Assembly: GCA_944385305.1 (NCBI GenBank)
Contig: CALWWS010000061.1
Coordinates: forward strand, 1 to 6,580
DNA from: an uncultured Oscillospiraceae bacterium
GTDB lineage: Bacteria > Bacillota > Clostridia > Oscillospirales > Oscillospiraceae
Direction: 5' to 3'
DNA length: 6,580 nt
The translations under genes and the position numbers were made by a program. Under the pieces are notes generated by a model. The model was not told the origin of the DNA and did not search any database. It saw only the letters and a program-made list of their open reading frames with translations. Each line of letters opens with the position of its first letter. The first letter of the stretch is position 1. Positions 1 through 6,008 of this stretch are shown one piece after another.

Positions 1-63
1 GCCGCCTTTTCTCCCCGCACCATTCCCCGCCGGATTGTCCCCATTCTGCGGCGTAAAAAGGGA

Positions 64-107
64 AAAAGCTATTGACAAGCCTGTCAATTGTGGGTATAAT
101 AGCTTTT
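64..107. repeat. Two inverted repeats around the tRNA promoter
   Basis: AAAAGCTATT (64-73) is the exact reverse complement of AATAGCTTTT (98-107). These arms overlap the first bases of the -35 box and the last bases of the -10 box. A second inverted repeat, ATTGACA (71-77) with TGTCAAT (82-88), covers the whole -35 box. It forms an 18-bp palindrome with one mismatched pair. The two repeats have different centres (85.5 and 79.5). The symmetry is plain in the sequence; a regulatory role is inference. Confidence 0.6.
72..100 (+). promoter_or_regulatory. Consensus sigma-A promoter of tRNA-Val
   Basis: A perfect -35 box TTGACA (72-77) and a perfect -10 box TATAAT (95-100) are separated by 17 bp, the optimal spacing for the housekeeping sigma factor. 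The predicted transcription start is near 107-108, leaving a 5' leader of only about 7 bases before the mature tRNA. This fits a strong promoter for a stable RNA. Confidence 0.93.
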
Positions 108-114
108 GCCGTTT

Positions 115-190
115 GGACGATTAGCTCAGCTGGTAGAGCATCCGCTTGACGTGCGGGAGGTCACAGGTTCAAGTCCTGTATCGTCCACCA
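115..190 (+). tRNA. tRNA-Val (anticodon GAC)
   Basis: This is a complete 76-nt cloverleaf. The acceptor stem is GGACGAT (115-121) paired with ATCGTCC (180-186), followed by discriminator A187 and an encoded CCA (188-190). The D arm contains GCTC...GAGC with the AGCTGGTA loop. The anticodon stem is TCCGC/GCGGG (one T-G pair at the base) with loop TTGACGT, giving anticodon GAC, which reads the valine codons GUC and GUU. The variable loop has five bases, and the T arm is ACAGG-TTCAAGT-CCTGT. It sits just behind a consensus promoter and just ahead of a terminator, so it looks like a single-gene transcription unit. Confidence 0.97.
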
Positions 191-196
191 TGAAGC

Positions 197-239
197 GCCA
201 CATCCACATCCCTTGGGATGTGGATGTGGCTTGTTTTTT
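197..239 (+). terminator. Intrinsic terminator after tRNA-Val
   Basis: A perfect 16-base inverted repeat (197-212 with 215-230) folds into a 15-bp stem closed by a CTTG tetraloop. A T-rich tract (231-239) with one interrupting G follows. It starts six bases after the tRNA CCA end. The arms contain an internal tandem CACATC repeat. The next gene begins only 27 bases after the T tract. Confidence 0.92.
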
Positions 240-265
240 CGCTTTTCAGCGTGGGAGGTGCAGCC

Positions 266-928
266 ATGTTTGACGCGCTGATCTTTGACCTGGACGGCAC
301 TCTTTGGGATGCCGTGGACGGCATCTGCGACGCCTGGAACCAGGCTCTGTCCTGCAGGGCCCCCCATCTGGCGGGCATGGTGACCCCCGACCGGGTGCGT
401 CCCTGCATGGGCATGCTGCTGGAAGATATTATAAAAAAGCTCTTCCCCGGGGAGGACCCGGACGACTATCCCGGCCTGGTGGATGCCTGTCTCAATCTGG
501 AAAACGAGCACATGGCCAGGGTGGGGGGCATTCTCTTTCCCCGGGAGGAGGAGACGCTGGCGCAGCTGGCCCGCCGCACCCCCCTGTTTATTGTAAGCAA
601 CTGCCAGGATGGGTATATTGAGGCCTTCTTTCAGGCCCACGGCCTGGGCCGTTTCTTTGCCGACTGGGAGTGCCCCGGCCGCACCGGACTGGATAAGGCG
701 GGCAACATCACCCTGGTGATGGAGCGAAACGGCCTGAAGCGCCCGCTGTATATTGGCGACACCGCCGGGGACTGGAAGTCCGCCACCGCCGCGGGCGTCC
801 CCTTCCTCCACGCGGCCTACGGCTTTGGCAGCGTTCCCCCGGACGTACCCCACGTGGATTGCTTTGCCCAGCTGCCCCAGGCTATCGACGCTCTGTGCGC
901 CTGCCAACCGGGGCGCCTTTCCCACTAA
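266..928 (+). CDS. HAD-superfamily hydrolase, phosphoglycolate phosphatase-like
   Basis: A 220-residue cytoplasmic hydrolase of the haloacid dehalogenase superfamily, probably an Mg-dependent phosphatase for a small phosphorylated metabolite; the substrate cannot be read from the sequence. All four HAD motifs are present. Motif I is FDLDGTLWD, with nucleophile D8 and acid/base D10. Motif II is S111 in IVSN, motif III is K144, and motif IV is GDTAGD with D165 and D169 for the metal. An inserted helical cap domain (roughly residues 15-90) lies between motifs I and II, as in the phosphoglycolate phosphatase/beta-phosphoglucomutase-like group. I chose ATG 266 because GGGAGGTG (253-260) lies at good spacing and motif I starts at residue 5; the upstream in-frame ATG at 218 falls inside the tRNA terminator. 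prfC follows after 21 bases, so the two are probably co-transcribed. No promoter of its own is evident. Confidence 0.9.
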   Translation: MFDALIFDLDGTLWDAVDGICDAWNQALSCRAPHLAGMVTPDRVRPCMGMLLEDIIKKLFPGEDPDDYPGLVDACLNLENEHMARVGGILFPREEETLAQLARRTPLFIVSNCQDGYIEAFFQAHGLGRFFADWECPGRTGLDKAGNITLVMERNGLKRPLYIGDTAGDWKSATAAGVPFLHAAYGFGSVPPDVPHVDCFAQLPQAIDALCACQPGRLSH

Positions 929-934
929 CTTTGC

Positions 935-952
935 AAGGGAGGACTTTTCTTG
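935..952 (+). promoter_or_regulatory. Ribosome binding site and TTG start of prfC
   Basis: AAGGGAGG (935-942) is seven bases upstream of the TTG at 950-952. The next ATG (960-962) is out of frame, and the conserved RF3 N-terminus (MSKYEAEISRRRTFAII) follows directly. Initiation at TTG is therefore the best reading. Confidence 0.88.
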
Positions 953-2551
953 TCCAAGTATGAAGCTGAAATCTCCCGCCGGCGCACCTTCGCCATCATC
1001 AGCCACCCGGACGCCGGTAAGACCACCCTTACGGAAAAATTTCTGCTCTACGGCGGGGCCATCGCCCAGGCCGGCGCGGTAAAGGGCAAGAAGAACGCCC
1101 GGGCCGCCACCTCCGACTGGATGGAGATTGAAAAGCAGCGGGGTATCTCGGTCACCTCCTCGGTGATGCAGTTTCAGTACGAGGGCTTCTGCATCAATAT
1201 TCTGGACACCCCCGGCCACCAGGACTTCTCTGAGGACACCTACCGCACCCTGATGGCGGCCGACTCGGCGGTGATGGTCATCGACGCGGCCAAGGGCGTG
1301 GAGGCCCAGACCCGCAAGCTCTTCAAGGTGTGCGCCATGCGGGACATTCCCATCTTTACCTTTATCAACAAGATGGACCGGGAGGCCCGGGATCCCTTTG
1401 AGCTGTGCGAGGAGCTGGAGAAGGAGCTGGGCATCGAGACCTATCCGGTCAACTGGCCCATCGGCTGCGGCAAGGATTTCAAGGGCGTATACGACCGGGG
1501 CCGGGGGGAGATCATCCACTTTACCAGCAACGGCGGGGCCAAGGCGGCCACCGCCACCCAGGTGAAGCTGGACGACCCCAATTTGGACGGGCTCATCGGG
1601 GAGAAGCTGCACAGCCAGCTCACCGACGACATTGAGCTGCTGGACGGCGCTGCGGCGGAGTTTGACATGGCCCGGGTACGCCACGGCAAGCTCTCCCCCG
1701 TGTTCTTCGGATCGGCCCTGACCAACTTTGGGGTGGAGCCCTTCCTGGAGGAGTTCCTCCGCATGACCACACCCCCCCTGCCCCGCATGGCGGGAGAGGA
1801 GCTCATCGACTGCATGGACGATGACTTCTCCGCCTTTGTCTTCAAAATCCAGGCCAATATGAACAAGGCCCACCGGGACCGGATCGCCTTCATGCGGGTA
1901 GTCTCCGGCCGGTTCGACGCGGACAAGGAGGTCTACCACGTCCAGGGCGGCAAGAAGCTGCGCCTGTCCCGGCCCCAGCAGCTCATGGCCGCCGAGCGGG
2001 AGATCATTGAGGAGGCCTACGCGGGGGACATCATCGGCGTCTTCGACCCGGGCATCTTCTCCATTGGGGACACCCTGTGCGCCCCGGGCAAGAAGTTCCG
2101 GTTCGACCCCATCCCCACCTTTGCTCCCGAGCACTTCCGCCGGGTGCGCTCCCTGGACACCATGAAGCGCAAGCAGTTTTTGAAGGGCATGGAGCAGATC
2201 GCCCAGGAGGGCGCCATCCAGATCTTCAAGACCCCCTACACCGGCATGGAGGAGGTCATTGTGGGCGTGGTGGGCACCCTGCAGTTTGACGTGCTGGAAT
2301 ACCGCCTGAAAAACGAGTACGGGGTGGACCTCTACATGGAGGGCCTGCCCTATGAGTACCTGCGCTGGATCGACACCGCCGACGGCGAGCCGGTAAAGGA
2401 GGAGGATCTGATCCTCGGTACCGACGTAAAGTTGGTGGAGGACTACAAGGGCCGCCAGCTGCTCCTCTTCGGCTCCCAGTGGGCGGTGGGCTGGACCCAG
2501 GAGCGCAATCCCAACCTCACCTTCCACGAGTTCGGGGGCGCCGCGGGATAG
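950..2551 (+). CDS. prfC: Peptide chain release factor 3 (RF3)
   Basis: A 533-residue translational GTPase, close in length to E. coli RF3 (529). RF3 removes RF1/RF2 from the ribosome after peptide release and contributes to translation quality control. The GTPase domain shows G1 SHPDAGKTT (18-26), the switch I-region stretch KQRGISVTSSVMQF (62-75) typical of RF3, G3 DTPGH (86-90), G4 NKMD (140-143) and G5 SAL (255-257). The beta-barrel domain and the RF3-specific C-terminal domain follow, including a TLQFDVLEYRL-like stretch in the last quarter. The wording around G1 and switch I separates it from EF-G, LepA and TypA. It uses a TTG start with a strong ribosome binding site and lies 21 bases after the HAD gene. 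No typical terminator follows, so transcription may continue into the small membrane protein gene 58 bases away. Confidence 0.97.
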   Translation: MSKYEAEISRRRTFAIISHPDAGKTTLTEKFLLYGGAIAQAGAVKGKKNARAATSDWMEIEKQRGISVTSSVMQFQYEGFCINILDTPGHQDFSEDTYRTLMAADSAVMVIDAAKGVEAQTRKLFKVCAMRDIPIFTFINKMDREARDPFELCEELEKELGIETYPVNWPIGCGKDFKGVYDRGRGEIIHFTSNGGAKAATATQVKLDDPNLDGLIGEKLHSQLTDDIELLDGAAAEFDMARVRHGKLSPVFFGSALTNFGVEPFLEEFLRMTTPPLPRMAGEELIDCMDDDFSAFVFKIQANMNKAHRDRIAFMRVVSGRFDADKEVYHVQGGKKLRLSRPQQLMAAEREIIEEAYAGDIIGVFDPGIFSIGDTLCAPGKKFRFDPIPTFAPEHFRRVRSLDTMKRKQFLKGMEQIAQEGAIQIFKTPYTGMEEVIVGVVGTLQFDVLEYRLKNEYGVDLYMEGLPYEYLRWIDTADGEPVKEEDLILGTDVKLVEDYKGRQLLLFGSQWAVGWTQERNPNLTFHEFGGAAG

Positions 2552-2609
2552 GCACAGCTGCCTCCGGCCCGGCATAGGCTGTTCCAAACGGAAAACGGGG
2601 GGCTGCGCC

Positions 2610-2999
2610 GTGGAACAGAAGGAGAACGCCCAGCTGTGTCAACAGCTGAAGAGCTTGGATCATTCTATCTTTTTTCTGCTTTTGATTATCTTCTCCCTGT
2701 GTCTCTCCCTGTACGCCCTGCACATCCAGCGCAGGCAGGCGCTCTGCCCGGAGCTTGAGGGACAGGACGCGTTCCCCTTCCGGCTGTGCGGCAGCGCACT
2801 GGTCACCGGATCTCTGGGCTTTTTCCTCTGCCTGGCGGTGGCAAACTGGCGGCAGACAGCTCAGGGACAGAACTGCGCCGCCCGGCGGAGCGCCGGGGTA
2901 AATCTGTGGGCCTCCCTGCTGGTCTTTCTGGCCGCCCTGCTCCGTCTGGGGGATCTGCTGGAGAACCGCCCGGCGGAAATCGGATCAGACAGCACCTAA
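2610..2999 (+). CDS. Small three-helix membrane protein, unknown function
   Basis: A 129-residue protein I do not recognise. Three hydrophobic segments are visible: about residues 19-38 (rich in F, L and I), 59-80 and 98-113. The N-terminus is short and polar, a charged loop with IQRRQ follows helix 1, and a basic ARR sits before helix 3. Positive charge between helices 1-2 and 2-3 makes the topology unclear. There are six cysteines (10, 31, 46, 60, 74, 89) in 129 residues and no enzyme motif. The start is GTG 2610, with a weak G-run (2597-2602) seven bases upstream; no other Met and no better upstream start exists in frame. It begins 58 bases after prfC on the same strand and ends just before a strong terminator, so it may be the last gene of the HAD-prfC unit. 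Codon use and hydrophobic periodicity argue for a real gene, but it could be species-restricted. Confidence 0.72.
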   Translation: MEQKENAQLCQQLKSLDHSIFFLLLIIFSLCLSLYALHIQRRQALCPELEGQDAFPFRLCGSALVTGSLGFFLCLAVANWRQTAQGQNCAARRSAGVNLWASLLVFLAALLRLGDLLENRPAEIGSDST

Positions 3000-3001
3000 A
3001 C

Positions 3002-3044
3002 AAATCCCGCCGCAGAAGTTTTCAGCTTCTGCGGCGGGATTTTT
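3002..3044. terminator. Bidirectional terminator between convergent genes
   Basis: A 17-bp perfect stem (3002-3018 with 3026-3042) has a 7-base loop TTTTCAG (3019-3025). A T tract follows on the + strand (3040-3044). The leading AAACAAA run gives a T-rich tail on the - strand. It starts two bases after the stop of the small membrane protein gene and directly abuts the stop of the thioesterase gene, so it can end transcription from both sides. Confidence 0.93.
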
Positions 3045-3463
3045 CAATCTTCATACTTTGGGATCGGCACATCCTTGATATAGAATGTAAAGCTGCCGGA
3101 GGCCACCTTCTGGCCCTGGTCGTCGGTCAGATTCACATCGTATACCGCGATGGTGCGCCCCACCCGCTGGGGGGTGGCCACACATTTGATCCGGCTGCCC
3201 GTGGCGGGTGCCAGGTAGTTGATGGCGCAGTTGAGGGTGACGCACATCCGGCCCCGGGTGCTCACCGCCGTGCCCGCCACACTGTCCGCCAGGGTGGCCA
3301 GGGCCCCGCCGTGGACAATTCCCAGGGGGTTGTAGCTGTTCTGGGACACCTCCAGAACGCCCTCAGCGTAGTCCTTTTCAATTTTCACCAGGTGGATGTT
3401 GTTGTACACGGCGAAGTAGTTGTACCGCTCCGCCCGATGAAAGAGGTTACTGTAAGAATCCAT
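3044..3463 (-). CDS. PaaI-family hotdog thioesterase
   Basis: A 139-residue single hotdog domain of the PaaI/acyl-CoA thioesterase group, which hydrolyses acyl- or aryl-CoA thioesters as oligomers in the cytoplasm. The diagnostic motif NPLGIVHGGALATLAD (45-60) contains N45, the HGG turn (51-53) and acidic D60, all expected for catalysis in this family. The C-terminal strands (residues 75-130) complete the fold, and no extra domain is present. The physiological substrate is unknown. The ATG start (3461-3463) has GGAGG (cctcc at 3476-3480 on the + strand) twelve bases upstream, inside the end of the SufB gene. The two genes overlap by 17 bases, so translation is probably coupled. It is the last gene of the sufCB operon, and its stop touches the bidirectional terminator. 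Confidence 0.9.
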   Translation of the reverse strand: MDSYSNLFHRAERYNYFAVYNNIHLVKIEKDYAEGVLEVSQNSYNPLGIVHGGALATLADSVAGTAVSTRGRMCVTLNCAINYLAPATGSRIKCVATPQRVGRTIAVYDVNLTDDQGQKVASGSFTFYIKDVPIPKYED

Positions 3464-4370
3464 CGAGTATTTTTTCCTCCGCTTCCTGCTCAGTAAGGCC
3501 CAGAGTCATCAGCTTGAGCAGCTGATCGCCGGCGATGCGGCCGATGGCCGCCTCGTGGATGAGCTGGGCATCCACGCTGTTGGCCACAATGGCCGGAATG
3601 GACGAGATCCTGGCCTGCCCCATGATGATGGAGTCGCACTGCACGTGGCCAAAGCATTTGGCGTTGCCCGTCATCTTGGGGTAGAACACCTGGCAGGAGT
3701 TGTCCTGGGCCACGGAGCGGGAAATGACCCGTCCGGTGGCGTCCTCCCCGTCCAGGATAATCTCCATGTCGCTCTGGGCGGTTTGGCTGCCGTGGGTGAG
3801 CAGCTTCTCCGTGATCACCACCTCGGCCCCTTTGGCGGCCACGATTTTGGTCTCCCGCTTGGTGGAGTCCACCCCCCGGATCTGGGTGCTCTCCATCTGG
3901 ATGCTGGCCCCCTCCTCCAGATAGACCACGGTCTGAGGGTTCATCACCCGCTTTCCGGTGCCCTCTCCCTCGCCGTAGTGCCGCTCTACATAGCGCACTT
4001 TGGAGTTTTTGCCCACATAGAAGGTGTGCACGCCGTCGTGCTGGCTGGTCTCGCAGCCCGAGTTGTGGATGCCGCACCCGGCCACAATGTCCACATCGCA
4101 CCCCTCGCCGATGTAAAAGTCATTGTACACCAGCTCGGACAGCCCCGTCTGGGTGATAATCACCGGAATATGCACCGACTCGTTGCGGGTGCCGGGCTTG
4201 ATGCGGATGTCGATGCCCGACTTGCCCGGCTCGGTCTTGGTGGTAATCTCAATGTTGGCCGTGTTGGATCGGGAGTCCAGCTCCCCGTTGCGGCGGATGT
4301 TATAGGCCCCCTGGGGAGTCTTCTCCAGCTGGGCAATCTCCTTGATCAGCTTCCAATCCGTCTGATTCAC
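3447..4370 (-). CDS. sufB: SufB/SufD-family Fe-S scaffold (minimal SUF type)
   Basis: A 307-residue beta-helix scaffold protein of the SufB/SufD family, much shorter than E. coli SufB (about 495). This is the compact form found with SufC in anaerobic Clostridia and archaea (SMS-type SufB). With SufC it should form the complex on which Fe-S clusters are built. Residues equivalent to the functional pair of E. coli SufB are visible: C245 in QCDSIIMG (C405 in E. coli) and E273 in IHEAAIGRI (E434), with H272 beside it. Other characteristic stretches are KPGTRNESVHIPVII, GCGIHNSG, GVDSTKRET and the C-terminal LMTLGLTEQEAEEKILDGF. I chose GTG 4370 because it overlaps the SufC stop as GTGA, has GGAGG ten bases upstream (4381-4385), and gives the usual N-terminus. 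The alternative ATG at 4400 adds a Gly-rich decapeptide encoded inside SufC. Confidence 0.93.
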   Translation of the reverse strand: MNQTDWKLIKEIAQLEKTPQGAYNIRRNGELDSRSNTANIEITTKTEPGKSGIDIRIKPGTRNESVHIPVIITQTGLSELVYNDFYIGEGCDVDIVAGCGIHNSGCETSQHDGVHTFYVGKNSKVRYVERHYGEGEGTGKRVMNPQTVVYLEEGASIQMESTQIRGVDSTKRETKIVAAKGAEVVITEKLLTHGSQTAQSDMEIILDGEDATGRVISRSVAQDNSCQVFYPKMTGNAKCFGHVQCDSIIMGQARISSIPAIVANSVDAQLIHEAAIGRIAGDQLLKLMTLGLTEQEAEEKILDGFLQ

Positions 4371-5107
4371 TGTGCCGCCCCCTCCATCATATAGCTGCAT
4401 CCAGACACCGTGTTGGAGAGTATCTGGGGGAAGATCTCTTCCTTGGGCCCGTGCTTGGCGATCTTCCCGTCCTGAATCATCACAATCTCGTCGGCCAGAT
4501 CGATGATCCGCTCCTGGTGGGAGATCACCAGCAGGGTGGCCTCCCTGCGGGCGTGAATGGCCTTGAAGGTCTCAGTAAGCCGCGCAAAGGACCACAGGTC
4601 AATTCCCGCCTCCGGCTCATCAAAAATCATCAGCGCCGACCTGCGGGCCAGAATGGTTGCGATCTCAATGCGTTTGTCCTCGCCGCCGGAGAGAGAGGCG
4701 TCAACCTCCCGGTCAATGTAGTCCTTGGCGCACAGCCCCACCCGGGTGAGATACTGGCAGCCCTCCTCGTGGGTAAGCTCCTGGCTGCCGGCGGCCAGGG
4801 CCAGCAGATCCCGCACCCGCAGTCCCTTAAACCGGGGAGGCTGCTGGAATCCGTAGCTCACCCCCAGCTTGGCCCGCTGGGTAATGTCCATCTGGGTAAT
4901 ATCGGTGCCGTTCCAGCAGATGCTCCCGCCGGTGGGGCGTACCAAACCCATGATGGCCTTGGCCAGGGTCGTCTTTCCTCCGCCGTTGGGGCCGGTAATC
5001 ACCACAAAGCGGTTGTCCGCCACAGTGAGGGACACGTCGTTGAGGATGCCCAGCTCCCGGCCGGCCTCCCCCTCCACCTGGTAGGTAAGCCCTTTAATTT
5101 CCAACAT
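4367..5107 (-). CDS. sufC: SufC, Fe-S assembly ABC ATPase
   Basis: A 246-residue soluble ABC ATPase that powers SufB-based Fe-S cluster assembly rather than transport. Visible motifs are Walker A GPNGGGKT (39-46), Q-loop GFQQPPRFKG with Q88, signature LSGGE (139-143), Walker B LMIFDE (159-164), the SufC-characteristic PEAGIDLWSF just after it, and switch histidine H197 in VISHQE. The signature is followed by D144 K R, where I recall LKR in related proteins; this may be a minor variation. The ATG start (5105-5107) has AAGGAG (5116-5121) eight bases upstream. It is the first gene of the operon, overlaps SufB by four bases, and has a recognisable promoter. No SufS, SufU or SufE lies beside it. 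Confidence 0.95.
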   Translation of the reverse strand: MLEIKGLTYQVEGEAGRELGILNDVSLTVADNRFVVITGPNGGGKTTLAKAIMGLVRPTGGSICWNGTDITQMDITQRAKLGVSYGFQQPPRFKGLRVRDLLALAAGSQELTHEEGCQYLTRVGLCAKDYIDREVDASLSGGEDKRIEIATILARRSALMIFDEPEAGIDLWSFARLTETFKAIHARREATLLVISHQERIIDLADEIVMIQDGKIAKHGPKEEIFPQILSNTVSGCSYMMEGAAQ

Positions 5108-5129
5108 AGCTGCCGCTCCTTCGTATGGT

Positions 5130-5141
5130 AATCACGTGATT
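5130..5141. promoter_or_regulatory. Palindrome AATCACGTGATT, candidate suf operator
   Basis: This perfect 12-bp palindrome lies just downstream of the predicted -10 box of sufC and over the predicted transcription start, a typical repressor position. It lies between sufC and the divergent ferritin-like gene, so it could in principle influence both. No regulator gene lies in the window, and the motif does not match an operator I can name. Confidence 0.5.
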
Positions 5142-5145
5142 TATT

Positions 5146-5174
5146 ATTTTACCACGCAGCATACAAAAATACAA
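5146..5174 (-). promoter_or_regulatory. Predicted promoter of the sufCB-thioesterase operon
   Basis: On the - strand, TTGTAT (5169-5174) and TAAAAT (5146-5151) are separated by exactly 17 bp. The predicted start is near 5139-5140, giving a leader of about 32 bases that carries the AAGGAG of sufC. Each hexamer matches the sigma-A consensus at four (-35) or five (-10) positions. The -35 hexamer is duplicated eight bases away (5161-5166), but that copy is badly spaced for the -10. Confidence 0.7.
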
Positions 5175-5277
5175 GCGGGGCCGTATTTTCTCTCCCTTTC
5201 CGGAAAAAGCTCCGGGCCAACGGCCCGCCGGGCGCATAGGATGGAGGGAAGTCTGGATAATCAGGAGGTCATTTTTC

Positions 5278-5931
5278 ATGGAACAAGCCCATTTCTCCCC
5301 GCCCTCCGATATGACTGCCGCCCCGGAGGGGCAGGAAATCTTTGCCCGGGTATGGCGCCGGGTCATGCCCGAGGAGCGCCCCGACAGCCCCATCGCGGTG
5401 GATGTGCTCCCCCAGCCTATGGACTCCCAGGGTGAGCTTGCGGTTCCCCAGGGTGCCGGTCTGCCTGTCCTGCCGGTTCCCGCCGCAGGCGAGGAGGCAT
5501 CCGGGGAGGACGTGCCCTGCCTGGGCGGAAGCTGCGCCTCCCACGGAGCCCTGCTGCAGGCCTTTGTAGACGGCGAGCTTGCCGACTGGCGCGCCTATCA
5601 GCACCTGGCCCGCCGGGCCTCCGGCATCCCCGCCCGCACCCTGGCCGCCATGGCCGCCGATGAGCGGCGCCACGCCAAACGCCTGTCCACCGCCTACTTC
5701 CTCATCTCCGGCATTCGGTACTGGCCGGCGGATAAGGTCGCCCAGCCCGCCCGGGGCAGTCTGCCGGGGGAGCTGCGCGCCCATTTTCAGGCAGAACAGC
5801 GGGGAGAGAGCGCCTACCGCGCCGCGGCCGAGGACACCGCCGACCCCTGCCTGCGCCAGCTCTACCTGGAGCTGGCCGATGAGGAAAACGCCCACGCCTG
5901 GATGATACGCGGCATTCTGGAGCAGATGTAG
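5278..5931 (+). CDS. Ferritin-like/rubrerythrin-type putative di-iron protein
   Basis: A 217-residue protein with a C-terminal ferritin-like four-helix domain (about 88-215). Two matching half-sites are visible: E100 with Y107 and E129-R-R-H132, then E173 with Y180 and E203-N-A-H206. This E / ExxH / E / ExxH arrangement is that of rubrerythrin-type di-iron centres, so iron binding with a peroxidase, oxidase or storage role is likely but not shown. No rubredoxin CxxC pair is present. Residues 1-40 contain a distinct stretch, IFARVWRRVMPEERPDSPI, followed by a Pro/Gly/Ala-rich, probably flexible linker (about 44-76) and a PCLGGSC element (C81, C86). There is no signal peptide or membrane helix. 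ATG 5278 follows AGGAGG (5263-5268) at nine bases. It is divergent from sufC and ends before a bidirectional terminator. No convincing promoter was found; a GGGCC/GGCCC hairpin (5213-5227) lies in the leader. Confidence 0.83.
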   Translation: MEQAHFSPPSDMTAAPEGQEIFARVWRRVMPEERPDSPIAVDVLPQPMDSQGELAVPQGAGLPVLPVPAAGEEASGEDVPCLGGSCASHGALLQAFVDGELADWRAYQHLARRASGIPARTLAAMAADERRHAKRLSTAYFLISGIRYWPADKVAQPARGSLPGELRAHFQAEQRGESAYRAAAEDTADPCLRQLYLELADEENAHAWMIRGILEQM

Positions 5932-5964
5932 CCGGCGATCTCTGCCATACATCCCTGCGCGTGC

Positions 5965-5998
5965 AAAGGCGGCCCGGTTTTTAACCGGGCCGCCTTTT
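5965..5998. terminator. Bidirectional terminator
   Basis: A 15-bp perfect stem (5965-5979 with 5983-5997) has a TTT loop. The ends are AAA on the left and TTTT on the right (5995-5998), so a short T tail is available on both strands. It lies 33 bases after the ferritin-like gene and 10 bases beyond the stop of the convergent ATPase subunit gene. Confidence 0.88.
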
Positions 5999-6008
5999 GC
6001 AGTATCAA

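Noticed and set aside
115..190. tRNA-Val as an integration site for a mobile element
   Set aside because: No integrase, duplicated tRNA 3' end or phage-like gene is present; the downstream genes are housekeeping.
218..265. An upstream start for the HAD protein
   Set aside because: It lies inside the 3' arm of the tRNA terminator, and the added residues are not part of the HAD fold; ATG 266 has the ribosome binding site.
2550..2563. Small hairpin AGGCA-CAGC-TGCCT after prfC as a terminator
   Set aside because: The stem is only 5 bp and no T tract follows.
161..2587. An 808-codon open frame on the - strand, antisense to the tRNA, HAD and prfC genes
   Set aside because: It overlaps three clear features, has the low-complexity Gly/Leu/Val/His-rich composition expected from reading GC-biased codons backward, and matches no family. 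It is an antisense shadow of GC-rich coding sequence.
3555..4394. A 279-codon + strand open frame opposite sufB
   Set aside because: sufB is unmistakable on the other strand. This frame shows only bias-driven Gly/Val/Leu/His-rich sequence and no ribosome binding site of note.
4371..4400. An upstream ATG start for sufB at 4400
   Set aside because: The extension (MQLYDGGGGT) is just sufC sequence in another frame. GTG 4370 overlaps the sufC stop by four bases and gives the usual N-terminus.
5256..5261. GATAAT as a -10 box for the ferritin-like gene
   Set aside because: No -35 box lies at the right distance, and the start would fall inside the ribosome binding site.
5269..5952. A 227-codon - strand open frame opposite the ferritin-like gene
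   Set aside because: Gly/Ala-rich shadow composition; the + strand frame has the di-iron motifs and an AGGAGG at good spacing.
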